Source of the DNA: Bradyrhizobium sp. LTSP849
GTDB lineage: Bacteria > Pseudomonadota > Alphaproteobacteria > Rhizobiales > Xanthobacteraceae
DNA: 64,000 nucleotides
Assembly (NCBI RefSeq): GCF_000938255.1
Contig: NZ_JYMR01000034.1
Coordinates: forward strand, 1 to 64,000
Direction of reading: 5' to 3'
How positions within the stretch are numbered: the first letter of the stretch is position 1; each line of letters starts with the position of its first letter. The translations under genes were made by a program, and so were the position numbers. Positions 52,374-61,660 of this stretch are shown one piece after another. Under the pieces are notes generated by a model, which saw only the letters and a list, made by a program, of their open reading frames with translations, was not told the origin of the DNA and made no database searches.

Positions 52374-53333
52374 TCAGTGCGGGCAAGTCTCGACCTCGAC
52401 CGTGACGTGGCTGAGGCCCTTCAACCCGGCGAGGCGCTTCTTGTAGACGGCCGGCTGTTTCGGCTGGTCCGACACCACTGAGACCAGCACGGCGCAATGG
52501 CCGGGCCCGACCTGCCAGAGATGCAAATCGGTGACACGGTCGTCACCGACCTCCATGCGCATGCGAATGGCGCGCTCCAGCTTCTCGTCGGCACGCACGT
52601 CGAGCAGCACCGCGCCCGAGCTCTTGACGAGGCCAAACGCCCAGCTCGCTATCACGGCGCTGCCGATCAGGCCGACGGCCGGATCGGCCCAGACCCATCC
52701 CGAATACATCGCGACAAGCAGCGCGCCGATCGCCAGCACAGAGGTTGCGGCATCGGCCATGACGTGGACGTAAGCCGCGCGAAGATTGTTGTCGTGGTGA
52801 TGGTGGTGATGATCATGGTCGTGATCGTCGTGATCATGATGCGCATGGCCGTGATCATGGCCATGGTGATGATCATGGCTGTCGCGCAGCAACCACGCGC
52901 TGGCGAGATTGACGCAGAGCCCGAGCGCAGCCACGGCGACGGCCTCGCCATAAACGATCGGCACCGGCGTGAACAGCCGCAGCACGCTCTCATAGGCGAT
53001 CTCGACCGCGATCAATCCTAGAATGATCGCGCTGGAGAAAGCGGCAAGGTCGCCGAACTTTCCGGTTCCGAAGGTGAAATGCGCGTTCCCCAGATGCCGG
53101 CGCGCGAAGCGGTAGGCGAACGCGGCAATCCCGAGCGCCGCCGCATGCGTACCCATGTGCCAGCCGTCGGCGAGCAGCGCCATCGAGCCGAACAGCGAGC
53201 CGGCGACGATCTCGCCCACCATCATGACCAGCGTCAGGACCACGACCAGCCAGGTGCGCCGTTCGTTCTCGTCGTGCTTGTCGCCAAGAAAGGCGTGGTC
53301 GTGGGTCCATTGTTCGATGGAATGGGAATGCAT
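52374..53333 (-). CDS. dmeF: CDF-family metal exporter (DmeF-like)
   Basis: The protein is 319 residues with six membrane helices. The start MHSHSIEQWTHDHAFLGDKH and a long His/Asp loop after helix 4 (DHHHGHDHGHAHHDHDDH) are typical of DmeF proteins for cobalt and nickel export. The metal-site helices contain ALLADGWHMGTHAAALG and VHVMADAATSVLAIG. The C-terminal cytoplasmic domain follows. No DmeR-type regulator is seen beside it. Confidence 0.92.
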   Translation of the reverse strand: MHSHSIEQWTHDHAFLGDKHDENERRTWLVVVLTLVMMVGEIVAGSLFGSMALLADGWHMGTHAAALGIAAFAYRFARRHLGNAHFTFGTGKFGDLAAFSSAIILGLIAVEIAYESVLRLFTPVPIVYGEAVAVAALGLCVNLASAWLLRDSHDHHHGHDHGHAHHDHDDHDHDHHHHHHDNNLRAAYVHVMADAATSVLAIGALLVAMYSGWVWADPAVGLIGSAVIASWAFGLVKSSGAVLLDVRADEKLERAIRMRMEVGDDRVTDLHLWQVGPGHCAVLVSVVSDQPKQPAVYKKRLAGLKGLSHVTVEVETCPH

Positions 53334-53528
53334 CGAAATATCTCCGAAAGGTCCGGTCCGTTGACCCGCAATATAGACCTGCGGGGCCGCTGGGCAAAAT
53401 CAATGAAACGAGCCGATTGACAGCCCGGCGCGATTTCGTGGTAATGAGGCTTATGGGGATTTGAGCGATCTCCCCACGAGGCGACATGCCCAAGTATCGC
53501 GTCCCGTTTGTTCTTACGAGGGCGCATC

Positions 53529-54347
53529 ATGTCTTCCTACACAACGATATCGTCTGACAAATTGGCACGACTGATCGGCACGGCGAACGCCCCTGCCCTG
53601 ATCGACGTGCGCACCGACGAGGATTTTGCCGCCGACCGGCGGCTGATTCCCGGCTCGATCAAGCTCAGCCATGACAATGTTCCGGACTGGGGCGGCGAGT
53701 TCGCGGGCCGTTCCGCGATCGTCTCCTGCCTGCGCGGCGCAAAGCTCGCGCAGGGTACCGCGGCCTGGCTCCGCCAGCTCGGCGTACAGGCCGAGACGCT
53801 GGAAGGCGGATTCGAAGGCTGGAGGGACGCAAAGCTGCCGCTGGTCGATGCTGCAAAACTGCCGCCGCGCGACGCCAAAGGCCGCACCGTCTGGGTGACG
53901 CGGGCGCGACCCAAGGTCGACCGCATCGCCTGCCCCTGGCTGATCCGCCGCTTCGTCGATCCCAACGCGGTGTTCCTGTTCGTCGCGCCCTCCGAAGTGG
54001 TCGCCGTCGGAGAGCGCTTCAATGCAGCGCCCTTCGACATCGAGAACGTGTTCTGGAGCCACCGCGGCGAGCTCTGCACCTTCGACGTGATGGTCGAGGA
54101 GTTCGGGATCGCCACACCGTCCCTGCTCCGGCTGGCCACGCTGGTGCGCGGCGCCGACACCGCGCGGCCCGACCTCGCACCGGAGGCGCCCGGCCTGCTC
54201 GCGGCCTCGCTCGGGCTGTCGCGGATGTATGACGACGACCTCGAACAGCTCGAGGCCGGCATGCTGCTCTACGACGCCTTCTACCGCTGGTGCCGCGATG
54301 CCACCACCGAGACCCACAACTGGCCGACCAACAAGGTGAAGGCGTAA
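53529..54347 (+). CDS. chrB: Chromate resistance protein ChrB-like with rhodanese domain
   Basis: The protein is 272 residues from the ATG at 53529. An N-terminal rhodanese domain (residues about 5-105) carries ALIDVRTDEDFAADRRLIPG and the active Cys of VSCLRGAKLAQG. The C-terminal ChrB domain follows (VDRIACPWLIRRFVDPNAVF, YDAFYRWCRD). It is a likely regulator or partner of chromate export. Its TAA overlaps the ATG of chrA by one base, so the two form one operon. Confidence 0.9.
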   Translation: MSSYTTISSDKLARLIGTANAPALIDVRTDEDFAADRRLIPGSIKLSHDNVPDWGGEFAGRSAIVSCLRGAKLAQGTAAWLRQLGVQAETLEGGFEGWRDAKLPLVDAAKLPPRDAKGRTVWVTRARPKVDRIACPWLIRRFVDPNAVFLFVAPSEVVAVGERFNAAPFDIENVFWSHRGELCTFDVMVEEFGIATPSLLRLATLVRGADTARPDLAPEAPGLLAASLGLSRMYDDDLEQLEAGMLLYDAFYRWCRDATTETHNWPTNKVKA

Positions 54348-55732
54348 TGGATACGCGCACTGCCCAAGGAGAAGCTGATGCCGGTCACGGCATCAGCTTC
54401 AGCGAAGCCTTCCGCGTCTGGTTCCGCGTCGCCTGCCTGAGTTTTGGCGGGCCCGCGGGCCAGATCGCGGTGATGCACCGCATCCTGGTCGAGGAGAAGA
54501 ACTGGATCTCCGAAGGCCGTTTTCTGCATGCGTTGAATTATTGCATGCTGCTGCCGGGACCGGAGGCGCAACAGCTCGCGACCTATATCGGCTGGCTGAT
54601 GCACCGCACCGCCGGCGGGCTGATGGCCGGCGGCCTGTTCATCCTGCCCGGCATCATCGCCATCATGGGATTGAGCTATGTCTATGCCGCCTTCGGCAAT
54701 GTCAGTTTTGTCGAGGCGCTGTTCTTCGGGCTGAAGGCGGCCGTGCTCACCATCGTCCTCGAAGCCGTGGTGCGCGTCGGCAAGCGCGCGCTGAAGAACC
54801 GCATCATGATCGCTCTGGCTGCGATCGCCTTTGTCGCGATCTTCTTCTTCGCGGTCCCCTTCCCGATCATCATCATCGCCGCCGGCGTGATCGGTTATGT
54901 CGGCGCCAAACAGGGCCGTCCGGAATTTGCCCCGGCCGGTCACGGCCCTGGCGGCAGCAGCGCCGTGATCGACAGCATGCTCGGCGACGCCGTGCCCGAT
55001 CACGTTCGCCCGGACACCGCGCGCGCGATCCGCGTCGGCACGCTGTGGCTTGCGCTGTGGCTGGTGCCGGTGATCGTGCTGCTCTTGACCCTCGGGCAGG
55101 CCAGCGTGTTCAGCCAGATCGCGCTGTTCTTCTCGAAGATGGCGCTGGTCACCTTCGGCGGCGCCTATGCCGTGCTGGCCTACGTCGCGCAGCAGGCGGT
55201 CGAGCACTATCACTGGCTGAAGCCGCACGAGATGCTCGACGGCCTCGGCATGGCCGAGACCACGCCGGGCCCGCTGATCATGGTGCTCCAGTTCGTGGGC
55301 TTCATGGCGGCCTATCGCGACGCGAGCGGCCTGTCGCCGATGCTCGCGGCCACGCTCGGTGGATTGCTCGCGACCTGGGTCACGTTCACGCCCTGCTTCC
55401 TCTGGATCTTCGTCGGCGGCCCCTATATCGAACGGCTGCGCGGCAATACCGGACTTGCCGGCGCGCTGAGTGCGATCACCGCCGCCGTCGTTGGCGTGAT
55501 CCTCAACCTCTCGATCTGGTTCGCGCTGCACACGCTGTTCCGCGAGACCGTGCCGGTGCACGCCTTTCCACTGAACTTCGATAGGCCGGTGCTCACCAGC
55601 GTCGACGTGCCGGCGCTCGTGCTGTCAATCGCGGCCGCGACCGCGATCTTCCGTTTCAAGCTCGGCATGATCACGGTACTTGCGGGCAGTTGCGCGGCGG
55701 GCGTGGCGCTGCGACTGGCGGGGGTGATCTAG
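54347..55732 (+). CDS. chrA: Chromate efflux transporter ChrA
   Basis: The protein is 461 residues, the long bidomain form. Two CHR domains are seen: FRVACLSFGGPAGQIAVMHR in the first half and KMALVTFGGAYAVLAYVAQQ in the second, each followed by a Pro/Gly-rich (GPEAQQLATYIGWL, TPGPLIMVLQFVGF) helix. It exports chromate using the membrane potential. It is coupled to chrB. Confidence 0.95.
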   Translation: MDTRTAQGEADAGHGISFSEAFRVWFRVACLSFGGPAGQIAVMHRILVEEKNWISEGRFLHALNYCMLLPGPEAQQLATYIGWLMHRTAGGLMAGGLFILPGIIAIMGLSYVYAAFGNVSFVEALFFGLKAAVLTIVLEAVVRVGKRALKNRIMIALAAIAFVAIFFFAVPFPIIIIAAGVIGYVGAKQGRPEFAPAGHGPGGSSAVIDSMLGDAVPDHVRPDTARAIRVGTLWLALWLVPVIVLLLTLGQASVFSQIALFFSKMALVTFGGAYAVLAYVAQQAVEHYHWLKPHEMLDGLGMAETTPGPLIMVLQFVGFMAAYRDASGLSPMLAATLGGLLATWVTFTPCFLWIFVGGPYIERLRGNTGLAGALSAITAAVVGVILNLSIWFALHTLFRETVPVHAFPLNFDRPVLTSVDVPALVLSIAAATAIFRFKLGMITVLAGSCAAGVALRLAGVI

Positions 55733-56415
55733 ACGTCTTGGGCCGACGGAAGGCGCGAGAAGCGGAAATTGCAGTGGCTCGCGCCGCCAGCCAGTGTCTG
55801 CGTCCTTTCCAGGTGAATGCCGCTCGCTGCATAGGCGTCGAAATCAAGCCCGCAAATGTTCGGCAAGATCTCCTTGTCGCCATGCCGAGCCGCGAATTTG
55901 CAAAAGCCGCAAGCCTTGTAGTCGATGCCGAATTCGAAGTTGTCACCCGGGCCCGGCTCGACGAAATCGTAGACGAAATCTTCCGAAAACTCCTTCTGAT
56001 GGCTTCTTGTAGCTTGCTCGCGCAGCAAGGTCTGGTTTTCCGACGACATGAATTGACGGCCCGAGGCGAGGCGTTCCGCTCCTGATACGGTGAGCAATTG
56101 CGCCTTGTAGGTTTCCCGCTCGATGTCGCCGATCACGGACAGCGGCACGCCGTGTCGCCGGAGCACGCGGCTGATGGCCATGAAGCCGATGAGACGCATG
56201 AAGAAATCGCTCATGCGACTTGCCGCGCCTCCGACATAGGGCATCTGGGTGAGCACGATTTCGAATTCGTCCATCACCTCCTGCCTGATCCCGTCAATAT
56301 CGGTGAGATGCGCGCGCTCGCGCAACATCACCTTGGCAAGATCGAGGCGATGGCGCATGGCGGCTTCCATTGCAGCGCGATGGGTCTCGTAAAAGGGATG
56401 GATGATCTCAGTCAT
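55729..56415 (-). CDS. L-2-amino-thiazoline-4-carboxylic acid hydrolase-like protein
   Basis: The protein is 228 residues. The helical N-terminus (EIIHPFYETHRAAMEAAMRH) and the Cys-containing C-terminal segment (YKACGFCKFAARHGDKEIL, ICGLDFDAYAASG) follow the ATC hydrolase family, which opens ATC to N-carbamoyl-cysteine in some bacteria. The real substrate here is unknown. Its start overlaps the RidA remnant by a few bases; it ends four bases into chrA's end on the opposite strand. Confidence 0.78.
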   Translation of the reverse strand: MTEIIHPFYETHRAAMEAAMRHRLDLAKVMLRERAHLTDIDGIRQEVMDEFEIVLTQMPYVGGAASRMSDFFMRLIGFMAISRVLRRHGVPLSVIGDIERETYKAQLLTVSGAERLASGRQFMSSENQTLLREQATRSHQKEFSEDFVYDFVEPGPGDNFEFGIDYKACGFCKFAARHGDKEILPNICGLDFDAYAASGIHLERTQTLAGGASHCNFRFSRLPSAQDV

Positions 56416-56644
56416 TGGACACCTGGCACAATTGGCCCTTTGCTAGGTCGGCGAGAGCCGGGTTCATCCCGCAGCAATCGCCTCGATCTCCATCGAATCC
56501 TTCAGGCACCGCGCCGTCGGATGCCTCGGGTACCTGGCCGCTGGTGAACAGCAGGCGGCGATACTGACCGAGTTCAACTCCCAAGCTGTAGCCACCGGCG
56601 GGGGCGTGGACCGCTGCGGGATTGTGGTTGAGGATGTGAGCCAC
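56408..56644 (-). pseudogene. RidA-family gene with internal deletion
   Basis: From a GTG at 56644 it reads AHILNHNPAAVHAPAGGYSL and continues to FTSGQVPEASDGAVPEGF, the start of a RidA (YjgF) protein, then becomes non-homologous. In the next frame the same bases give LKDSMEIEAIAAG and a stop, which looks like a RidA C-terminus. About 65-70 codons between them are missing and the join is out of frame. RidA proteins deaminate reactive enamines; this copy cannot. Confidence 0.7.
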
Positions 56645-56645
56645 G

Positions 56646-57515
56646 TCAGTTTGCCTCCTGCTCGACGAATTCCAGCGCCAGACCATGCGTGGCGACGGGT
56701 GGAATCAGCAGCACGCCGCCGGTCATCGCGAAGCTGACGCCGTTGCTTTCCAATGCCCGCCTCGTCGCATCGAGATCGGCGACCAAAAAACGCGCAGCGG
56801 AAAAGCGCGGCGCAGAGCTGTTCGCCAGGCCCGGCAACCGGCGCGCCAGTTCGGAGGGGCCGAGCAATGTGATCCGGTTGTCGCTGTCGCCGACCGTCAG
56901 GCGGTCAGGTGCAAGCTCGGCCGGGCCTTCCATGAGGCGCTCGAGGAAATCGCGGTGTGCCGCTGGCTCCGGCGTCGACATCACGACCTCGATCACACGA
57001 AGGACGCCGTTAGCGTGTCGCTGATAATCCGGCTTCCAAAACAGTTCCGGGGGGTGACGCTGCTGGCAGGTGAAGAACGCGATCCCGGGCATGGCGGGAT
57101 CGGTGGCGAAAGCCAGGGAGAATGCAACGCGTGCCGTGCCTCCATCAGGCAGCACCGCGTCGCGGCCGAAATCGAACGGTGCGTAGGCGCCGATGCGATC
57201 GGCCCTGAAGCGTGCCGCATCGGCGTGGGCGTCGGTGCTGTGCAAGACCAGCATCGACATGCCTTCGGCCCGCGTCAGAAACTCCCGGTTGTGGGCCGCG
57301 AAGCTGAAATGGCCCGGTGTCGCTGCGGGCACCAACGCCTCATCAGTGACGGCCAGCAGCTCCACGAAATTGTCGGCGAATTGCGCAAGGCGGTTGCTGG
57401 TTCCAAACGGATGCACACCGGTCGGCGTGAGGTTGAAGCCCAGTCTGCGCCAATCCAGCGCAGCTCGTTCGAGATCGTGGACGCAAATGACGAGATGGTC
57501 CAGTCGGCGGGGCAT
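56646..57515 (-). CDS. Glyoxalase-like (VOC) domain protein
   Basis: The protein is 289 residues from the ATG at 57515. It has the PF13468-type layout: LDHLVICVHDLERAALDWRR, LGFNLTPTGVHPFGTSNRLA near the N-terminus, and ARFLVADLDATRRALESNGV near the C-terminus. It may be a metal-dependent enzyme; His and Glu residues fit (HPFGT, LEFVEQEA). It is divergent from the LysR gene, 128 bases away, which may regulate it. Confidence 0.8.
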   Translation of the reverse strand: MPRRLDHLVICVHDLERAALDWRRLGFNLTPTGVHPFGTSNRLAQFADNFVELLAVTDEALVPAATPGHFSFAAHNREFLTRAEGMSMLVLHSTDAHADAARFRADRIGAYAPFDFGRDAVLPDGGTARVAFSLAFATDPAMPGIAFFTCQQRHPPELFWKPDYQRHANGVLRVIEVVMSTPEPAAHRDFLERLMEGPAELAPDRLTVGDSDNRITLLGPSELARRLPGLANSSAPRFSAARFLVADLDATRRALESNGVSFAMTGGVLLIPPVATHGLALEFVEQEAN

Positions 57516-57643
57516 GGGGTTCTCCGGATTGCGGGCTGACCGTATCCGGCAACATCGCCGCGGCGCAAAGCATGATTCCTGCGTTTCAGCGCAAGAAAAT
57601 CTATTGCAAGGCCACCGGTGATCAGTGTCAAACTTGCCGTGCG

Positions 57644-58270
57644 ATGACCTACACCCTTCCGCCACTCAACGCGCTCCGTGCCTTCGAAGCCGCCGCGCGG
57701 CACCTCAGCTTCAAACTGGCCGCGCACGAGCTGCACGTAACACCCGCCGCCGTAGGCCAGCAGGTGAAAGCGCTGGAGGCGCGTCTCGGCGTACCCCTGT
57801 TCGAACGGCTGCATAAGCAGCTCATCCTGACCGCGGCAGGCCAGGCCTATCTGCCCGGGATATCCGACGGCTTTCGCCGCATAGCGGATGCAACCTCGCA
57901 ATTGAAACCGGCTGGTGCGGTGCTGCTGCAATTGGGAGTCCATGGCAGCTTCGACCTGCGTCGCCTCGAATTGGCGGAGTTTCGCAGCGCGCATGGGGAC
58001 ATCGGTTTGCGGGTGCTTCAGCCCGCCGGCTTGCACGAATTGGTCGAGGGCAAGGTCGACCTGCTGATCGCCCGCGGTCTCGGCCACCATCCGGGCTATC
58101 GCTGCGACCGGGTCAATGAGGGATCGGGCCCCGGTGATTGGCTGATTGCGCCTGAAGGCACCGCGGATTGTCCCGAGATCGTCAGCTTCCGCGAATGGCT
58201 GCGCGCCCTGCCGGCCGAGAAAGCGCTCGCCCACCGCCGTCCTCGCCTGGTCGGCAGCGTCGGGAGTTGA
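57644..58270 (+). CDS. Shortened LysR-family regulator (GcvA-like)
   Basis: The protein is 208 residues from the ATG at 57644, against about 300 in the family. The DNA-binding domain is intact (LPPLNALRAFEAAARHLSFK, LAAHELHVTPAAVGQQVKAL). The effector domain begins normally (VDLLIARGLGHHPGYRCDRV) but jumps to the C-terminal segment WLIAPEGTADCPEIVSFREW. An in-frame internal deletion of about 80-90 residues is the simplest reading. It could still bind DNA. Confidence 0.72.
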   Translation: MTYTLPPLNALRAFEAAARHLSFKLAAHELHVTPAAVGQQVKALEARLGVPLFERLHKQLILTAAGQAYLPGISDGFRRIADATSQLKPAGAVLLQLGVHGSFDLRRLELAEFRSAHGDIGLRVLQPAGLHELVEGKVDLLIARGLGHHPGYRCDRVNEGSGPGDWLIAPEGTADCPEIVSFREWLRALPAEKALAHRRPRLVGSVGS

Positions 58271-58306
58271 GCCGACCGTGAGAAGCGTGGGTTTAACGCG
58301 GTGGAA

Positions 58307-59851
58307 CTACCGCATCATCATCCGCGCGATCGCTTCCCCAATCACCACAGTCGTGAAGTGGGTGTTGGCCCGGCAATCGGACGGCATGATCGAGGCGTCG
58401 GCGACGCGCAGCCCGCTGATGCCTTTCACACTGCCGTCGGGATTGACCACGCCATTGGCGTCGTTGACGCCGGTCATGCGGCAACTGCCAGCGGCATGCT
58501 GGATGTCGCCAGTTTCACGGCGCAGCAGCGCGTCGAGCTCGTGATCCGGCAGGGCTGCGGCCTGCGGCAGCGTGAGGTCGGTGTCGGTCAGCCTGATCCA
58601 GTCGGAGATGCCGGCCAGCGCCGGCTGCGAGGTGATCACGGCCAGCCGTTTCACCGCATCCTTCATGCGCAGCATGTCGCGGGGATCGGCCAGCATGTTC
58701 TCCTCGACGATCGGATCGACGGCGGGATCGATCGAGGCCAACTTCAACGTACCACGCGAATAGGCGTTGAAGAGGCCGGCGCCGATCGCCCCGGGCACGC
58801 CGATGCCGCGATGGTTGAAGGCGATCAAGATCATGTCGCGCTTGCCGCCGTCGGCGAGGCCGGAGGAATAGGTCACGCAGCAATTGGTGTGGCGGGTGTC
58901 CGGATCGGTGGGCCGGAGATTTTCGTGGAGCCCGATCGTTGCGCGAAACAGCGGGTGATCGAAGAAGTGCCGGCCGACCGGCAGGTCGCGCTCAACCGCA
59001 ATTCCCATCGCCTTCAGCTCATCGGCGGGCCCAACGCCCGACCGCAGCAGGATCGCGGGACTATGGATAGCGCCGGCGCAAAGCACGATCTGGCGCGCGC
59101 TGATCTCGCTGGTGCCCTGGCCCTCGATGTGAACGCGGACACCGGTCGCCCTTCCGTCGCTGATCAGCACGCGGTCGACGAGCGTTTTGCCCCGAATCTC
59201 CAGATTGGTGCGACCGCGCGCAGGCTCGAGATAACCTTCGTTGGTGGTGATGCGGCGACTGTCGCGGCTGTTGATGGGATAACAGGCGACACCCTCTCCG
59301 TCCGGACCGTTGACATCCGCGCACCAGGGATAGCCGCTCGCCAGCGCCGCATCGCGCAAGCCGCGATCGATCGGCCCCCATTTCTCCGGCGGAGCACGGT
59401 ACACCGGCAATGGTCCGCCGCGGCCGTGACCTTCAGTCTCGCCAAATTCCAGATCATCCTCGATCACCGAGAACAGCGGCATCACGTCCTTGGCTGACCA
59501 ACCGGTGCAGCCATTGGCGGCCCATTCGTCGAATGCGTCCGCAACGCCGCGGATGGCGATCTGGCCGTTCATCATCGATGAGCCACCGAGCCCCTTGCCG
59601 CGCCAATAGAAGCGCGGCTCCTGCCCCGCCACCCGGCGCGTCAGCAGATGCGGCCACTGCCATTTCTCCTGATACTCGCGCTTGTGAATGATCGGGATTG
59701 GGTTCGGCGTCATCACCTCCCAGGGCGCCTCGTCGGCGCGCCAGTCGAGACCCGCCTCGAGCAGCAGAATGCGCCTTGCCGGATCCTCGGAGAGCCTTGC
59801 CGCAACAGCGGCGCCGGCCGAGCCGCCGCCGACAACAATGACATCGTACAT
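58307..59851 (-). CDS. GMC-family oxidoreductase (choline dehydrogenase-like)
   Basis: The protein is 514 residues from the ATG at 59851. FAD-binding VIVVGGGSAGAAVAARLSED lies at the N-terminus, and GKGLGGSSMMNGQIAIRG near 80. The C-terminal HAAGSCRMTGVNDANGVV with the catalytic His and VKGISGLRVADASIMP complete it. It oxidises an alcohol; the substrate is unknown. It follows the binding-protein gene after four bases, so the pair may handle one imported compound. Confidence 0.92.
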   Translation of the reverse strand: MYDVIVVGGGSAGAAVAARLSEDPARRILLLEAGLDWRADEAPWEVMTPNPIPIIHKREYQEKWQWPHLLTRRVAGQEPRFYWRGKGLGGSSMMNGQIAIRGVADAFDEWAANGCTGWSAKDVMPLFSVIEDDLEFGETEGHGRGGPLPVYRAPPEKWGPIDRGLRDAALASGYPWCADVNGPDGEGVACYPINSRDSRRITTNEGYLEPARGRTNLEIRGKTLVDRVLISDGRATGVRVHIEGQGTSEISARQIVLCAGAIHSPAILLRSGVGPADELKAMGIAVERDLPVGRHFFDHPLFRATIGLHENLRPTDPDTRHTNCCVTYSSGLADGGKRDMILIAFNHRGIGVPGAIGAGLFNAYSRGTLKLASIDPAVDPIVEENMLADPRDMLRMKDAVKRLAVITSQPALAGISDWIRLTDTDLTLPQAAALPDHELDALLRRETGDIQHAAGSCRMTGVNDANGVVNPDGSVKGISGLRVADASIMPSDCRANTHFTTVVIGEAIARMMMR

Positions 59852-59855
59852 CGCG

Positions 59856-61412
59856 TTACTTCTCAACGTTCCAGAACACCGGTATGGCGGACGGTATCAG
59901 ACCGCGCAGACTGGCGCGATAGACGGCCGGCTGGGCGAACTGACCCCACGGAATCGCCGGCGCCTGATCGTACATGACGCTCTGGATCTCTCCGGCAATC
60001 TTCTTGCGATCCGCTTCGGCCGGCGCCTTGGCGAAGGCTTCCATCAATGGCGTGATGCGCGCATCGCACTGCCAGCCGGTGAAGTCGGCGCAGTTGAAGG
60101 CGACCATGACGTTGGTCAGCGGCGATCCCAGATCGAAGCCGCCGGCGTGAACGCCATAGACGCTCCAGCCTTCCTTCTTGGCGCGACGCGCCAGCACGCT
60201 CGCCCAGTCCATCACCTGGAGGTCGACGTTGAATCCGGCCGCCTTCAGCCGCTCGGCCAGCACCTGCGCGGAGACGCGCGGCGCTTCGAGATCGTTGGCC
60301 TCCATCACGACGACGGGCTCGCCGGCATATTTCGTCGCCTTCAGCGCCGCCTTCGCCGCTTCGATCGACGGATTGGCCGCAGCTTCGATGTCAGCCTTGC
60401 TCTCATAGGTGGTGCCGCAGGTAAAGAACGTCGCGCAAGGCGTGGCGTATTTGGCATCGAGGCCGAGCGCATCCAGCACTTCGCGCTGATCGACCAGCTT
60501 CCACAGCACGCGCCGGATCGCGGGATCGTCGAACGGCTTCGACGCCGCATTGAGGCGATAGGCGCCCGCAAACATGTTGCCGCCGGTAAAGTTCACGAGC
60601 TTGACGCGCGCGTTCTTCTCTAGCTGCGGCAACAGATCGAACGGCGCATATTGCATGAAGTCGATTTCGCCGGCCTGCAACGCGGAGGCGGCGGTCGAAG
60701 CGTCCGGAATGACGCGGATCTCGAGCGTGTCGACGTTGACGCGCTTGCCGCCGGCGAGGAAATCGGCCGGCTCCGGGCGCGGCACATAGTCGGCGAATTT
60801 CTTCAGGATCATGCGATCGCCGGTGCGGTGATCGGCCTTGCTGTAGACGAACGGGCCGGAGCCGACGATCTCGGTGATGCGCTGGTCGCCGGGCGTTTTC
60901 GCGATGCGCTCAGGCATCATGAAGGCGACCGGACTGACAGGGTTGCCGAGCGCGTCGATGACAAGGCCGGACGGCTCTTTCAACGTCAGCACGAACGTCT
61001 TGGCATCCGTCGGCTCCAGCGACGCCGTGATGGCGAAGATGCGACGGCCGAGCGCGCTGCGGGTGCCCCAGCGGCGCAGCGACGCGACGCAATCGGCCGC
61101 GGTGACCGGCTGGCCGTCATGCCACTTCAAGCCGTCGCGCAGCGTGAAGCTGTAGGTCAAGCCATCGGCTGAGACCTTCCAGTCCTGCACCATCTGCGGC
61201 TTGACGTCGCCCTTGGAATCCTTCGCGAACAGGGTGTCAAACACCATGTAGCCGAAGGTGCGCGAAATATAGGCCGTGGAGAAATGCGGATCGAGAGTGA
61301 CGATCTCCGCTTCAAGCACCGCGACGAGATTGCCGGCCGCATGCGCGGGCGTCAGCGCCGCCGCCAGCGCGAGGGCGAACAGCGCCGGAATGAAAGCCTT
61401 CAGTTTTGACAT
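59856..61412 (-). CDS. ABC transporter substrate-binding protein (SBP_bac_5 family)
   Basis: The protein is 518 residues from the ATG at 61412 with a signal peptide (KLKAFIPALFALALAAALTP). The DppA/OppA-type fold is seen: EIVTLDPHFSTAYISRTFGY, WKVSADGLTYSFTLRDGLKW and GKRVNVDTLEIRVIPDASTA. It probably binds peptides or similar compounds in the periplasm. No ABC permease or ATPase genes lie beside it. It precedes the GMC gene by four bases. Confidence 0.92.
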   Translation of the reverse strand: MSKLKAFIPALFALALAAALTPAHAAGNLVAVLEAEIVTLDPHFSTAYISRTFGYMVFDTLFAKDSKGDVKPQMVQDWKVSADGLTYSFTLRDGLKWHDGQPVTAADCVASLRRWGTRSALGRRIFAITASLEPTDAKTFVLTLKEPSGLVIDALGNPVSPVAFMMPERIAKTPGDQRITEIVGSGPFVYSKADHRTGDRMILKKFADYVPRPEPADFLAGGKRVNVDTLEIRVIPDASTAASALQAGEIDFMQYAPFDLLPQLEKNARVKLVNFTGGNMFAGAYRLNAASKPFDDPAIRRVLWKLVDQREVLDALGLDAKYATPCATFFTCGTTYESKADIEAAANPSIEAAKAALKATKYAGEPVVVMEANDLEAPRVSAQVLAERLKAAGFNVDLQVMDWASVLARRAKKEGWSVYGVHAGGFDLGSPLTNVMVAFNCADFTGWQCDARITPLMEAFAKAPAEADRKKIAGEIQSVMYDQAPAIPWGQFAQPAVYRASLRGLIPSAIPVFWNVEK

Positions 61413-61660
61413 TGGTGCCTTTTTGCTTTTTTCGGAGCTCGTTTGCGCTCTGGAAGAATTAGAACGATGCGCGGAAACACCTGGGTTTCCAGCGGTTTTA
61501 AAAGGCAATGTTCGTGCCGCACGCGACCGCATTGCTCATGCGATGGTGACTAGCTGCCGCGCGTTTGCGGGATGCGGGCGGAGCGATGATCGACCTCACC
61601 CGCGTGCGTTTACGCTTGCGACAGTGGCCTCGGGCTCGTCGGGGCGATCTGAGCGCAGCT

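Noticed and set aside
52790..52880. Low-complexity repeated GTGATCATG-like DNA
   Set aside because: It simply encodes the His/Asp-rich metal loop of the DmeF-like exporter; it is not a CRISPR or tandem repeat locus.
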